Positions 1 through 5,397 of a stretch of DNA of 7,529 bases are shown here, piece by piece (position 1 is the first letter of the stretch; each line of letters starts with the position of its first letter). The notes beneath the pieces are model-generated. The model did not search any database and was not told the origin of the DNA. It saw only the letters and a list, made by a program, of their open reading frames with translations. The position numbers and the translations under genes were made by a program. Source of the stretch: Chlorobiota bacterium. Its GTDB lineage: Bacteria; Bacteroidota; Bacteroidia; Bacteroidales; JAADGE01. Where the stretch lies: contig JAADEE010000182.1 of NCBI GenBank assembly GCA_013153575.1, positions 1 to 7,529 of the forward strand, in the 5' to 3' direction.

Positions 1-1
1 A

Positions 2-109
2 TCTTTTGTTATAAGTCTATTGCTTATGTATCTTGTATATACAATATTTGATACAAAAATGATACTTGACGATATTAAAAAATTAGAAAAAGAAAAGACC
101 TCAAAATAA
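2..109 (+). CDS. C-terminal end of an unidentified membrane protein (5' end outside window)
   Basis: An open frame enters from the left edge and runs 35 codons to a TAA at 107-109; the other two plus frames close within the first 51 bases. The visible residues are a hydrophobic stretch (VISLLLMYLVYTIF, about residues 3-16), likely the end of a membrane helix, then a charged Lys/Asp/Glu-rich tail ending EKEKTSK. That pattern fits a protein whose last helix leaves a short, probably cytoplasmic, tail. The stop lies in the loop of a terminator hairpin, as expected at a real gene end, and the gene converges with the lysozyme gene. There is too little sequence to name a family. Chance openness of 35 codons is possible, but hydrophobic helix, charged tail and terminator together make a real gene likely. 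Confidence 0.55.
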   Translation, partial: SFVISLLLMYLVYTIFDTKMILDDIKKLEKEKTSK

Positions 110-123
110 ATTTGAGGTCTTTT
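93..123. terminator. Bidirectional intrinsic terminator between convergent genes
   Basis: A perfect 13-bp inverted repeat (93-105 pairs with 111-123, loop 106-110) has the GC-containing core GACCTC/GAGGTC. It is followed by a U-rich run on both strands: TTTTCTATTTT after it on plus, and a similar T-rich run on minus. It lies 27 bases beyond the lysozyme stop and overlaps the stop codon of the plus-strand gene, so one hairpin can end both transcripts. Confidence 0.85.
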
Positions 124-150
124 TCTATTTTCCCTTTAAAATTGTCTGTT

Positions 151-795
151 TTAAACTTCTCGATTGTACATTTCAATTTCCCAAAGACGAATTTTATAAA
201 TATATTCGCTTCTTACAGGTTTTCCATCAGCACCTCTATAATAACACCATTTTTTTAATTCTTCATCAACAGGTTCTCCTGCATCAACTTTTTTCTTAAA
301 AGTGCTTCTCAAAAAATTACCGATTCCTTTTGCATAAATAAAATGAGCTACTACAATCTTTTTATAACCTTTTGTGTTAGACTCACGTTCTGCATACCAA
401 ACAGCCTTATCAAAATCTTTTCTTAAAAGCTCATCTGCTTGTTTTTCTGTTATTCTTTCAGGAAATGTTTCTCCTTCTTTTATTCTATGACCATAACCAA
501 TTGTTTTTATTCCGGCTGCATCATAATATGCTTTTCCTCCGGCAAATCCTTCATGGTCTTTTATAAACTGTATAGCTTCTTCGTAGCCTTTTTCAAACTG
601 ATATTTACTTACATATTTTTTTTCAGCTTGTTTAATCTCAATATTGTTTCCAACATTGTTTTTAACACCAACTTTCTTAACTGTAAAAACACTATTGAAA
701 AGTGAATTCGAAGAAAGTAACATTCCTATTACAAAAAAGATTGATGTTCTAAAATAAAATTTCATATAAATAATTTTCATTACTAAATAAGCCAT
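151..795 (-). CDS. GH24 (T4-type) lysozyme with N-terminal signal or anchor segment
   Basis: This is a 214-residue muramidase-type lysozyme expected to cut the MurNAc-GlcNAc bond of peptidoglycan in the periplasm or outside the cell. Residues 78-103 carry the GH24 signature: E82 (general acid), D92 and T98 in an E-x9-D-x5-T arrangement, followed by IGYGH. The T4 enzyme has E-x8-D-x5-T, so one residue is added. Downstream, ITEKQADELL and the FLRSTFKKKVDAG and W183 regions match the family's helical lobe. Residues about 12-36 form a hydrophobic segment after basic residues (KFYFR), with no lipobox cysteine: a signal peptide or a signal-arrest-release anchor. A charged linker of about 40 residues follows. 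Starts at 795, 780 and 765 are all possible. I kept 795 because the stop of an upstream small ORF overlaps it (TAATG), but 765 gives the more classical signal peptide. No holin, spanin or other phage gene is adjacent, so a host role in wall remodelling or competition is inferred. Confidence 0.85.
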   Translation of the reverse strand: MAYLVMKIIYMKFYFRTSIFFVIGMLLSSNSLFNSVFTVKKVGVKNNVGNNIEIKQAEKKYVSKYQFEKGYEEAIQFIKDHEGFAGGKAYYDAAGIKTIGYGHRIKEGETFPERITEKQADELLRKDFDKAVWYAERESNTKGYKKIVVAHFIYAKGIGNFLRSTFKKKVDAGEPVDEELKKWCYYRGADGKPVRSEYIYKIRLWEIEMYNREV

Positions 796-823
796 TATTT
801 CAAATTATTTTTAACAAATAATG
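793..823 (-). promoter_or_regulatory. Inverted repeat that can pair the lysozyme start codon
   Basis: CATTATTT at 793-800 is the exact reverse complement of AAATAATG at 816-823, with a 15-base loop. In the mRNA the 3' arm contains the AUG at 795-793, so folding would hide that start codon. The stem is almost all A-U and weak. It may matter only together with translation of the upstream ORF, which would melt it. Confidence 0.3.
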
Positions 824-890
824 ACCTTGAGATTCTCTCAAAACTTCTAAAAAAAACAAACAACACATTAAATATCAATTTTTTAGACAT
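795..890 (-). CDS. Possible 31-aa leader peptide coupled to the lysozyme gene
   Basis: An ATG at 890, preceded by an A-rich TATTAA, opens a 31-codon frame ending at TAA 797-795. That stop shares its last base with the lysozyme ATG (TAATG), the classic geometry of translational coupling. The product starts MSKKLIFNVLFVFF, basic residues followed by a hydrophobic core, and continues as a basic tail rich in R, S and K: a small membrane peptide or leader. It begins about 27 bases after the expected transcription start. A 31-codon frame in DNA this A+T-rich has only a few per cent chance of staying open, so support is moderate. Part of the hydrophobic core is encoded by the T-run of a terminator-like hairpin, which could mean the frame is fortuitous. 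No family is recognised. Confidence 0.35.
   Translation of the reverse strand: MSKKLIFNVLFVFFRSFERISRSLFVKNNLK
827..841 (-). repeat. Small hairpin in the lysozyme leader
   Basis: TTGAGA (827-832) and TCTCAA (836-841) form a perfect 6-bp stem with a 3-base loop inside the leader. On the minus strand it is not followed by a U-run, so it is not a terminator. Its role, if any, is unknown. Confidence 0.35.
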
Positions 891-906
891 TTAATAAATG
901 TTGTTT
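849..906 (-). terminator. Terminator-like hairpin in the lysozyme leader (possible attenuator)
   Basis: On the minus strand, AAACAACA (906-899) pairs with TGTTGTTT (865-858). Inside this, ATTAAAT (895-889) pairs with ATTTAAT (873-867), across a small internal loop and a 15-base apical loop. One G and then a run of eight T (856-849) follow. This is the shape of an intrinsic terminator, but the stem is A-U rich and weaker than the two gene-end terminators in the window. The 5' arm includes the start codon of the 31-codon upstream ORF, so ribosome binding there would compete with the hairpin. Attenuation is an inference. Confidence 0.35.
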
Positions 907-922
907 TCTTTAAAAGCGGGCG

Positions 923-952
923 CAAACGTACTACTTTTTTTTTTATTTGCAA
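923..952 (-). promoter_or_regulatory. Bacteroidota-type promoter for the lysozyme gene
   Basis: Reading the minus strand, a TTG (952-950) is followed by a 19-base spacer and TACGTTTG (930-923). This matches the Bacteroidota primary sigma factor consensus TTG-N19-TAnnTTTG exactly. The box is followed by CGCCCGC, a local GC patch in otherwise A+T-rich DNA. Transcription should start near 916-919, giving a leader of about 120 bases before the ATG at 795. The spacer contains an unbroken run of ten A (minus strand; T at 935-944). Confidence 0.75.
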
Positions 953-970
953 CTTTTTCTTAAAAAAGTT
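951..970. repeat. Inverted repeat overlapping the -33 box
   Basis: AACTTTTT (951-958) and AAAAAGTT (963-970) are perfect 8-bp reverse complements around a 4-base centre. The right arm abuts, and by two bases overlaps, the -33 TTG of the lysozyme promoter. It could be an operator for a dimeric regulator. It is not a terminator, because no T-run follows it on minus. The composition is low in complexity, so chance is a real alternative. Confidence 0.25.
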
Positions 971-1121
971 TACTAACAATAGGCTTATTTAGAAAATGAA
1001 AATTTATGAATAGGCAATCTTAACTATAAATAAAGAAACTTTGCTTTATAATTTATTTTCAATAAATATTAAAGAAAATGAGTTATTAACAATTTTAAAA
1101 AGAAATTTGTAGCGAATTTAT
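971..1121. other. Non-coding stretch between the M14 gene and the lysozyme promoter
   Basis: With the leader and promoter described above, this completes a gap of 326 bases between the two genes (796-1121). The 971-1121 part is very A+T-rich. I see no ORF worth naming, no second TAnnTTTG box on the minus strand and no convincing GC-stemmed terminator for the M14 gene. A 14-bp palindrome (TTTATTTAAATAAA, 1117-1130) straddles the M14 stop codon but has neither loop nor GC pairs. Confidence 0.5.
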
Positions 1122-2252
1122 TTAAATAAAGAATTTTTCAAAAATAAAATCTGCATCCTCACCAATTGAAATTTCTTTAATTATGCTTTGCTCTGCATCT
1201 TTTTCAAAGAAACCAAAATTATTTGACAAATCTCCAACATCCTCAATAACAAGAATATCTTTTTCTGAAAGTTGCTTTCGCCTTATTCCAATATCAGCTT
1301 TGTAAGTTCCAAATTCCCCATTAACAATTACATTTCTCAAAATATAATCGAATAATTTATTTTTTTTATTGAAAGGTATTTTATGATAATCTTCTGCACT
1401 TTCTTTTTCATAATTATTATTTGAAATAGAATATAATGCATGTAAAATACTCACAAAATTAAGTTTCCTTACAAATTGTTTCTCAACATCATTTAAATAA
1501 GCACCCGATTCAATTAAAATTGTAGATGTTCCTCTTTTTTGAATATTATCACCAAAAGCTGTTGGCATAAATCCATCATCATATTTTGCAACTTGCTTTG
1601 GAATAATTTTTTGCAACACCTTATTCATTGAAACAATAACTTGCATTGATTTTTTTCGAGTATTATTAATTTCTTTTTCAGAATTAAAAGTTGGTGCAAG
1701 AAAAGAAAGTGTTGCAGGATATTTTGTATCTCCGGCAGAATACCAAGCATCTTGGTCATGAAGATTAAAACCAAAATCAGCATTTAATTTATCGCGCAAA
1801 TTCATTAATATTTTGCTTTCAGGAGCTTCTAGTCTCAAAGCATCACGGTTAATATCAATACCTTGTGCATTACGTCTTGTAAAACGTTCTGCTCCATCAG
1901 GATTTAGCATCGGAACAAAATACAAAGTGCATTGCTTCAAAATTTGATTGATTTCATCTTTAAAAAGTTTATTATTTTCAAAGAAATTAAAAATATCAAA
2001 TAAAGCCTGTGTTGCAGTTGCTTCATCACCATGCATTTGCGACCAAAGCATTATCTTGGCACTTCCCTCTCCTATTTTCAAAAGAAAAATCTCTCTTCCT
2101 TCATAAGATTTTCCTATTTCTTCAATTAAAAAATTATTATTTCTTTTTTGAATTAAGGGCAAAATATCTTTATGCTTAATTCTTCTATTATTTAGAGAAT
2201 TTTCTTTAAAAATATCATATTTATTGAATAATTCTTCTGCAAAATTTGTCAT
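1122..2252 (-). CDS. M14 family zinc carboxypeptidase, probably cytoplasmic
   Basis: This 376-residue metallopeptidase should release C-terminal residues from peptides or act on a peptidoglycan peptide; the exact substrate cannot be read from the sequence. The M14 motifs appear in order: H74-G-D-E77 (first two zinc ligands); NPDG at 118-121; RRNAQGIDINRD at 126-137 (N135 and R136 for binding the substrate carboxylate); H165 in FNLHDQ (third zinc ligand); and E248 in ILIESG (catalytic glutamate). The catalytic domain covers about residues 40-280. Residues 285-376 form an extra C-terminal part I cannot assign. The N-terminus (MTNFAEELFNKYDIF) is polar with no signal peptide, unlike the many secreted M14 enzymes. 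The start at 2252 is the only reasonable ATG, since the next in-frame Met is residue 69, in the catalytic core. The Rnf terminator separates it from rnfA, so it is probably its own transcription unit. Confidence 0.9.
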   Translation of the reverse strand: MTNFAEELFNKYDIFKENSLNNRRIKHKDILPLIQKRNNNFLIEEIGKSYEGREIFLLKIGEGSAKIMLWSQMHGDEATATQALFDIFNFFENNKLFKDEINQILKQCTLYFVPMLNPDGAERFTRRNAQGIDINRDALRLEAPESKILMNLRDKLNADFGFNLHDQDAWYSAGDTKYPATLSFLAPTFNSEKEINNTRKKSMQVIVSMNKVLQKIIPKQVAKYDDGFMPTAFGDNIQKRGTSTILIESGAYLNDVEKQFVRKLNFVSILHALYSISNNNYEKESAEDYHKIPFNKKNKLFDYILRNVIVNGEFGTYKADIGIRRKQLSEKDILVIEDVGDLSNNFGFFEKDAEQSIIKEISIGEDADFIFEKFFI

Positions 2253-2256
2253 ATTG

Positions 2257-2285
2257 CAAATTTACAAAAAAAAGACTGCATCCAA
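2257..2285 (-). promoter_or_regulatory. Candidate promoter of the M14 gene inside the Rnf terminator
   Basis: TAAATTTG (2264-2257 on minus) matches the TAnnTTTG -7 box. A TTG (2285-2283) lies 18 bases upstream, one base short of the spacing at the lysozyme promoter. The -33 TTG falls in the loop of the terminator hairpin. The predicted start lies near 2251-2253, on the ATG itself, implying a leaderless or nearly leaderless mRNA. One exact 8-base match (six fixed positions) in A+T-rich DNA is suggestive only. Confidence 0.4.
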
Positions 2286-2299
2286 GAAATGCAGTCTTT
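2266..2299 (-). terminator. Intrinsic terminator of the rnf operon
   Basis: A perfect 11-bp stem (AAAGACTGCAT, 2271-2281, with ATGCAGTCTTT, 2289-2299) encloses a 7-base loop. On the minus strand the last three T of the stem continue into five more, an uninterrupted run of eight T (2273-2266). It lies 17 bases beyond the rnfA stop, as expected for the end of the operon. Confidence 0.9.
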
Positions 2300-2316
2300 A
2301 AAAAGTTTTTTTTTAA

Positions 2317-2895
2317 TTAAGCAATCCCCGAAAACCCCATAAATGCCAAAGCTAAAAGTCCGGCAGTTATAAATGCAATTGGCACACCTTTCATTCCTTC
2401 GGGGATATCTGCTAATTCCATATGTTCACGTAAACCTGCAAAAAGAACAAGTGCCAAACCAAATCCTATTGCTGTTGACATTGCAAATATTGTACTTTGT
2501 AAAAGACTGAAATTATAATCAGGTCTTACAGCAAGTATTGCAACTCCAAGAACTGCACAGTTTGTGGTAATAAGTGGCAAAAATATTCCTAATGCTTGAA
2601 ATAATGCAGGACTAACTTTCTTTAAAATTATTTCAACTAATTGCACTAAGGATGCAATAATTAAAATAAATGTAATTGTTTGCATGTACTGTATTCCAAA
2701 AACATCAAGTACATATTTTTGAAGCAAATATGTTACTACAGTTGCAATTGTCATTACAAAAATAACTGCTCCTGTCATTCCTAATGCTGTTTCAACTTGC
2801 TTTGAAACTCCAAAGAATGGACAAATTCCTAAAAATTGTGCTAAAACAACATTGTTTACAAAAATTGCTGATATTATTAATAAGATATATTCCAT
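2317..2895 (-). CDS. rnfA: Rnf complex subunit RnfA (inner membrane, Fe-S site)
   Basis: This 192-residue integral membrane subunit belongs to the RnfA/NqrE family. Six hydrophobic segments fit the family (about 2-22, 38-60, 70-90, 100-122, 131-155 and 170-191). C25 in LGICPFFG and C113 in TNCAVLG are the conserved cysteines. In solved Rnf and Na+-NQR structures the equivalent residues, together with two from the partner subunit, hold a 2Fe-2S cluster in the middle of the membrane. The opening [20 protein letters not shown] separates it from RnfE, which begins [13 protein letters not shown]. It is the last gene of the operon, 65 bases after rnfE, with the terminator behind it. I see no TAnnTTTG box in that 65-base gap, so it should be expressed with the genes upstream. 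Length is normal. Confidence 0.95.
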   Translation of the reverse strand: MEYILLIISAIFVNNVVLAQFLGICPFFGVSKQVETALGMTGAVIFVMTIATVVTYLLQKYVLDVFGIQYMQTITFILIIASLVQLVEIILKKVSPALFQALGIFLPLITTNCAVLGVAILAVRPDYNFSLLQSTIFAMSTAIGFGLALVLFAGLREHMELADIPEGMKGVPIAFITAGLLALAFMGFSGIA

Positions 2896-2960
2896 GATTA
2901 ATTTATTTTATCTTAAATATTTTTTTTATTTTATGAACCTTTATGGCATTTACTTTTCAA

Positions 2961-3545
2961 CTATGCCTTTTTAGTTAACTTAGTAACTAATGCAATTAAA
3001 TATCCTAAAACTATAAATGCTCCCGGAGCTAATACAAAAACCAAAGCTCCATCACCTTGATAAATTTTCATATTAAAAATTGAACCACTTCCTAAAATTT
3101 CTCTAATAGAACCTAACATAGTTAAAGCCATTGCAAAGCCAAGTCCCATTCCTAAACCATCAATTGCAGAATCTAAAGCATTATTTTTTGATGCAAAAGC
3201 TTCTGCTCTTCCTAAAATAATACAGTTTACAACAATTAAAGGAATAAACAAACCTAAAACTGCATACAAATCGGGCAAATATGCTTGCATTGAAAGTTCT
3301 ACAATTGTTACAAAAGTTGCAATAATTACAATAAATGCCGGTATTCTTACTTTATCAGGAATTAAATTTTTAACTAATGAAACTGCAACGTTTGACATTA
3401 CAAGTACAAAAGTTGTTGCTAACCCCATTCCTAATCCGTTTAATGCCGAAGTTGTTGTTCCAAGTGTTGGGCAAAGTCCTAACAGCATTACAAAAACTGC
3501 ATTTTCCGCAAAAAATCCTTTTGTGAATATTTTTAATTTACTCAT
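2961..3545 (-). CDS. rnfE: Rnf complex subunit RnfE (inner membrane, Fe-S site)
   Basis: This 194-residue polytopic membrane protein of the RnfE/NqrD family is related to RnfA and inserted in the opposite orientation. After a short basic N-terminus ([10 protein letters not shown]) come [16 protein letters not shown], with C25, and [19 protein letters not shown], with C108. These are the two cysteines expected to share the intramembrane 2Fe-2S cluster with RnfA C25 and C113. About six helices are visible. The segment [20 protein letters not shown] and a short soluble loop before the last helix are typical. The start is preceded by ATAATAAA, the A-rich signal seen at several genes in this operon, and lies 10 bases after the rnfG stop, which suggests tight co-expression. 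Confidence 0.95.
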   Translation of the reverse strand: MSKLKIFTKGFFAENAVFVMLLGLCPTLGTTTSALNGLGMGLATTFVLVMSNVAVSLVKNLIPDKVRIPAFIVIIATFVTIVELSMQAYLPDLYAVLGLFIPLIVVNCIILGRAEAFASKNNALDSAIDGLGMGLGFAMALTMLGSIREILGSGSIFNMKIYQGDGALVFVLAPGAFIVLGYLIALVTKLTKKA

Positions 3546-3555
3546 TTTATTATGT

Positions 3556-4167
3556 TTATTTTTTTATCTTCTTAAATGCTGTATATGCTCTTTCACAAGC
3601 ATCGCAAAAAGCTCTTGAGCTAATAGTTGCTGCTGTTATTGCATCAACAGTTCCTTGATCTTTCTTAACTTCAATTAAAATACCATCGCCATCAATATCT
3701 TTAATATTAGGAACATCTAAATTTGTAAATTGCTCACTCCAATTTGATTTACTTTTTTGCATTTTATCACCCAAGCCGGGTGTTTCATGATGTTCTAAAA
3801 CTGCAGTATTATAAATTTTTCCATCGGGTGTAAAACCTACCATTATCCAAAACTCTCCGGCAAAACCTTTGTTCGTATTTGCTTTTATAGCATATCCTGA
3901 GAAATCACCACCTTTTTTGGTAGGATAACATTCAAGACTATCGCCTTCTGCCAAAGCAATTTTAAACATATTTTCAATTGGATTATACGAAGTATCAAAT
4001 TCAGGTACTACCTGTGCTATTGCTTTCTTTTTAATTTCAAGTTTTGCCTTTGCAATCGGCTCTTTTGTTGCTTGATATACAAATGCTAATGCTGTTGATG
4101 CTAATGCAGAAATTACAAATAACACAACAACCATATTTACAAATGTTGATTTTGTTTTTGATGCCAT
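3556..4167 (-). CDS. rnfG: Rnf complex subunit RnfG (covalent FMN carrier)
   Basis: This 203-residue protein has one N-terminal membrane helix (about 9-31) and an FMN-binding domain facing the periplasm. It passes electrons between the membrane subunits through an FMN bonded to threonine by the flavin transferase ApbE, which is not in this window. The attachment motif is D175-A-I-T-A-A-T181, so T181 is the predicted FMN site. The position before the final A-T is usually Gly (S/T-G-A-T) and here is Ala. Other landmarks are [26 protein letters not shown] strands (91-112) and [10 protein letters not shown] (126-135), which is strongly conserved in RnfG/NqrC. C188 and C191 close to the end are extra cysteines of unknown role. 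The gene sits between a 175-base gap after rnfD and a 10-base gap before rnfE. Confidence 0.95.
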   Translation of the reverse strand: MASKTKSTFVNMVVVLFVISALASTALAFVYQATKEPIAKAKLEIKKKAIAQVVPEFDTSYNPIENMFKIALAEGDSLECYPTKKGGDFSGYAIKANTNKGFAGEFWIMVGFTPDGKIYNTAVLEHHETPGLGDKMQKSKSNWSEQFTNLDVPNIKDIDGDGILIEVKKDQGTVDAITAATISSRAFCDACERAYTAFKKIKK

Positions 4168-4342
4168 CTTTTAATTGTTTATTTATTATTGACTAATGAC
4201 TATTTTTTTATGTTTTGCTAAACGTTTTCAAATATTATTATGAAGTGTCTTTTATTAATTATTTGCTACATTTCAACAACTTTTCACTTCATTTTAAACT
4301 ATTCTTAACTAAACTTTAACTATTTCTGACCACATCTGACCT
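4168..4342. other. 175-base gap inside the rnf operon with short phased repeats
   Basis: No ORF is evident, and I found no exact TAnnTTTG box on the minus strand. On the plus strand, short repeats recur at about 10-base steps: TAAACTA (4295), TTAACTA (4305 and 4316) and TCTGACC (4325 and 4335). TGACTA also occurs twice, 7 bases apart (4190 and 4197). ATGAAGTG (4240-4247) and CACTTCAT (4285-4292) form a perfect 8-bp inverted repeat with a 37-base loop. The region could hold an internal promoter, an mRNA processing site, or only spacer. Confidence 0.4.
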
Positions 4343-5344
4343 TTATTTAGCTTTTTCTCCAAAACGTTTTGGTTTTATATACATATTAATAATTGGCACA
4401 AAAGCATTCATTATTAAAATTGCAAAAGAAACTCCTTCAGGAAAAGCTCCCCATAAACGAATTACTACTGTAAGCACACCTATTCCAATACCAAAAATAA
4501 TTTGTCCTTTTTTGCTCATTGGTGATGTTACATAATCTGTTGCCATAAATATTGCTCCTAATAATAAGCCTCCTGATAATAAATGAAACATTGGATTTGC
4601 ATATTTTACAGGATTAACTAACCAAAGTATGCCTGTAAAAATTGCAACTGTTCCTAATATTGATACAGGAATATGCCATGTTATTATTTTCTTCATAAGC
4701 ATATAAACAAGACCAATTATTAATGCTATTGCAGCAACTTCTCCTAAAGAACCTCCCATATTTCCTATTGCCATTTGTGTATAATTTGGTATTTTCTCAA
4801 AGAAAGAAGTCATACTTTCACCATTTCTCATTGCTTCGGCTAATTTGCCTAATGGTGTTGCTCCTGTTGTTACATCGGTATATCCTAAAAATTTATTGGA
4901 AATTGGACTTGGAACAGGCCAACTTGTCATTTGCACAGGCCATGAAATTAAAAGAAATACACGACCAATTAATGCAGGGTTAAAAGGATTGTTCCCTAAA
5001 CCTCCAAATGATAATTTTGCTACAACAATAGCAACAAATGCTCCTATTATCACTAACCAAACAGGCAAACTACTTGGTAAATTAAATGCTAATAATAAGC
5101 CGGTTATAACAGCAGAACCATCAGTTATTGTATTTTCTCTTTTCAATACATATTTTGTTATTAAAAATTCAAATATAACTGCTGACAAAACCGATGTTAA
5201 TATTACAATAATTGCCCCTAAACCAAAAAACCACACAGACACAAAAAGTGTAGGAAGCAATGCTATTAATACACCATACATTAACTTATTTACAGAATTT
5301 GTTCCTAATTGATGTGGTGATAATGAAACTATTAATTTTGACAT
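4343..5344 (-). CDS. rnfD: Rnf complex subunit RnfD (membrane, covalent FMN)
   Basis: This polytopic subunit of the RnfD/NqrB family carries a covalent FMN and is thought to be central to ion transport. I start it at ATG 5344 (333 residues, MSKLIVSLSPHQ), where family members begin and where the A-rich TAATAAAAGT precedes the ATG. An in-frame ATG at 5368 would add eight polar residues but lies within a small hairpin. In the shorter numbering, D157-V-T-T-G-A-T163 is a full covalent flavinylation motif, with T163 as the FMN site. GGLGNNPFNPALIGRVFL (about 114-131) and ATDYVTSPMSKKGQIIFG (about 268-285) are hallmark RnfD/NqrB segments. Eight to ten helices are likely. The gene ends IKPKRFGEKAK, with basic residues expected in the cytoplasm. 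It follows rnfC by 53 bases. Confidence 0.94.
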   Translation of the reverse strand: MSKLIVSLSPHQLGTNSVNKLMYGVLIALLPTLFVSVWFFGLGAIIVILTSVLSAVIFEFLITKYVLKRENTITDGSAVITGLLLAFNLPSSLPVWLVIIGAFVAIVVAKLSFGGLGNNPFNPALIGRVFLLISWPVQMTSWPVPSPISNKFLGYTDVTTGATPLGKLAEAMRNGESMTSFFEKIPNYTQMAIGNMGGSLGEVAAIALIIGLVYMLMKKIITWHIPVSILGTVAIFTGILWLVNPVKYANPMFHLLSGGLLLGAIFMATDYVTSPMSKKGQIIFGIGIGVLTVVIRLWGAFPEGVSFAILIMNAFVPIINMYIKPKRFGEKAK

Positions 5345-5361
5345 ACTTTTATTATTTTTTT

Positions 5362-5376
5362 GATGCATTCTGCATC
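5362..5376 (-). repeat. Small hairpin between rnfC and rnfD
   Basis: GATGCA (5362-5367) and TGCATC (5371-5376) form a perfect 6-bp stem with a 3-base loop in the 53-base spacer. The alternative rnfD ATG (5368-5366) lies within it, which would disfavour starting there. The transcript continues into an A-rich run rather than U, so this is not a terminator. Confidence 0.4.
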
Positions 5377-5397
5377 TTTAAACTTTTTAAATTCAAA

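Noticed and set aside
439..705. 88-codon open frame on the plus strand, rich in Phe, Cys and Ser
   Set aside because: It is antisense to the lysozyme gene; the composition is what A-rich Lys/Glu codons give when read backwards.
898..963. 21-aa hydrophobic peptide (starts MLLFSLKAG) on the plus strand, resembling a type I toxin
   Set aside because: It runs across the minus-strand lysozyme promoter. Its hydrophobic part is just the T10 run read as Phe/Leu codons, and no plus-strand promoter or antitoxin RNA was recognised.
1117..1130. 14-bp palindrome TTTATTTAAATAAA at the M14 stop as a terminator or binding site
   Set aside because: It is all A and T, has no loop and no T-run, and half of it is coding; chance is likely at this composition.
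2896..2960. Separate promoter for rnfA in the 65-base gap after rnfE
   Set aside because: No TAnnTTTG match on the minus strand and no other structure seen; the gap is short enough for operon readthrough.
4845..5312. 155-codon open frame on the plus strand
   Set aside because: It lies wholly antisense to rnfD, which has strong family motifs. The translation resembles no known protein and the frame is a shadow of rnfD codon use.
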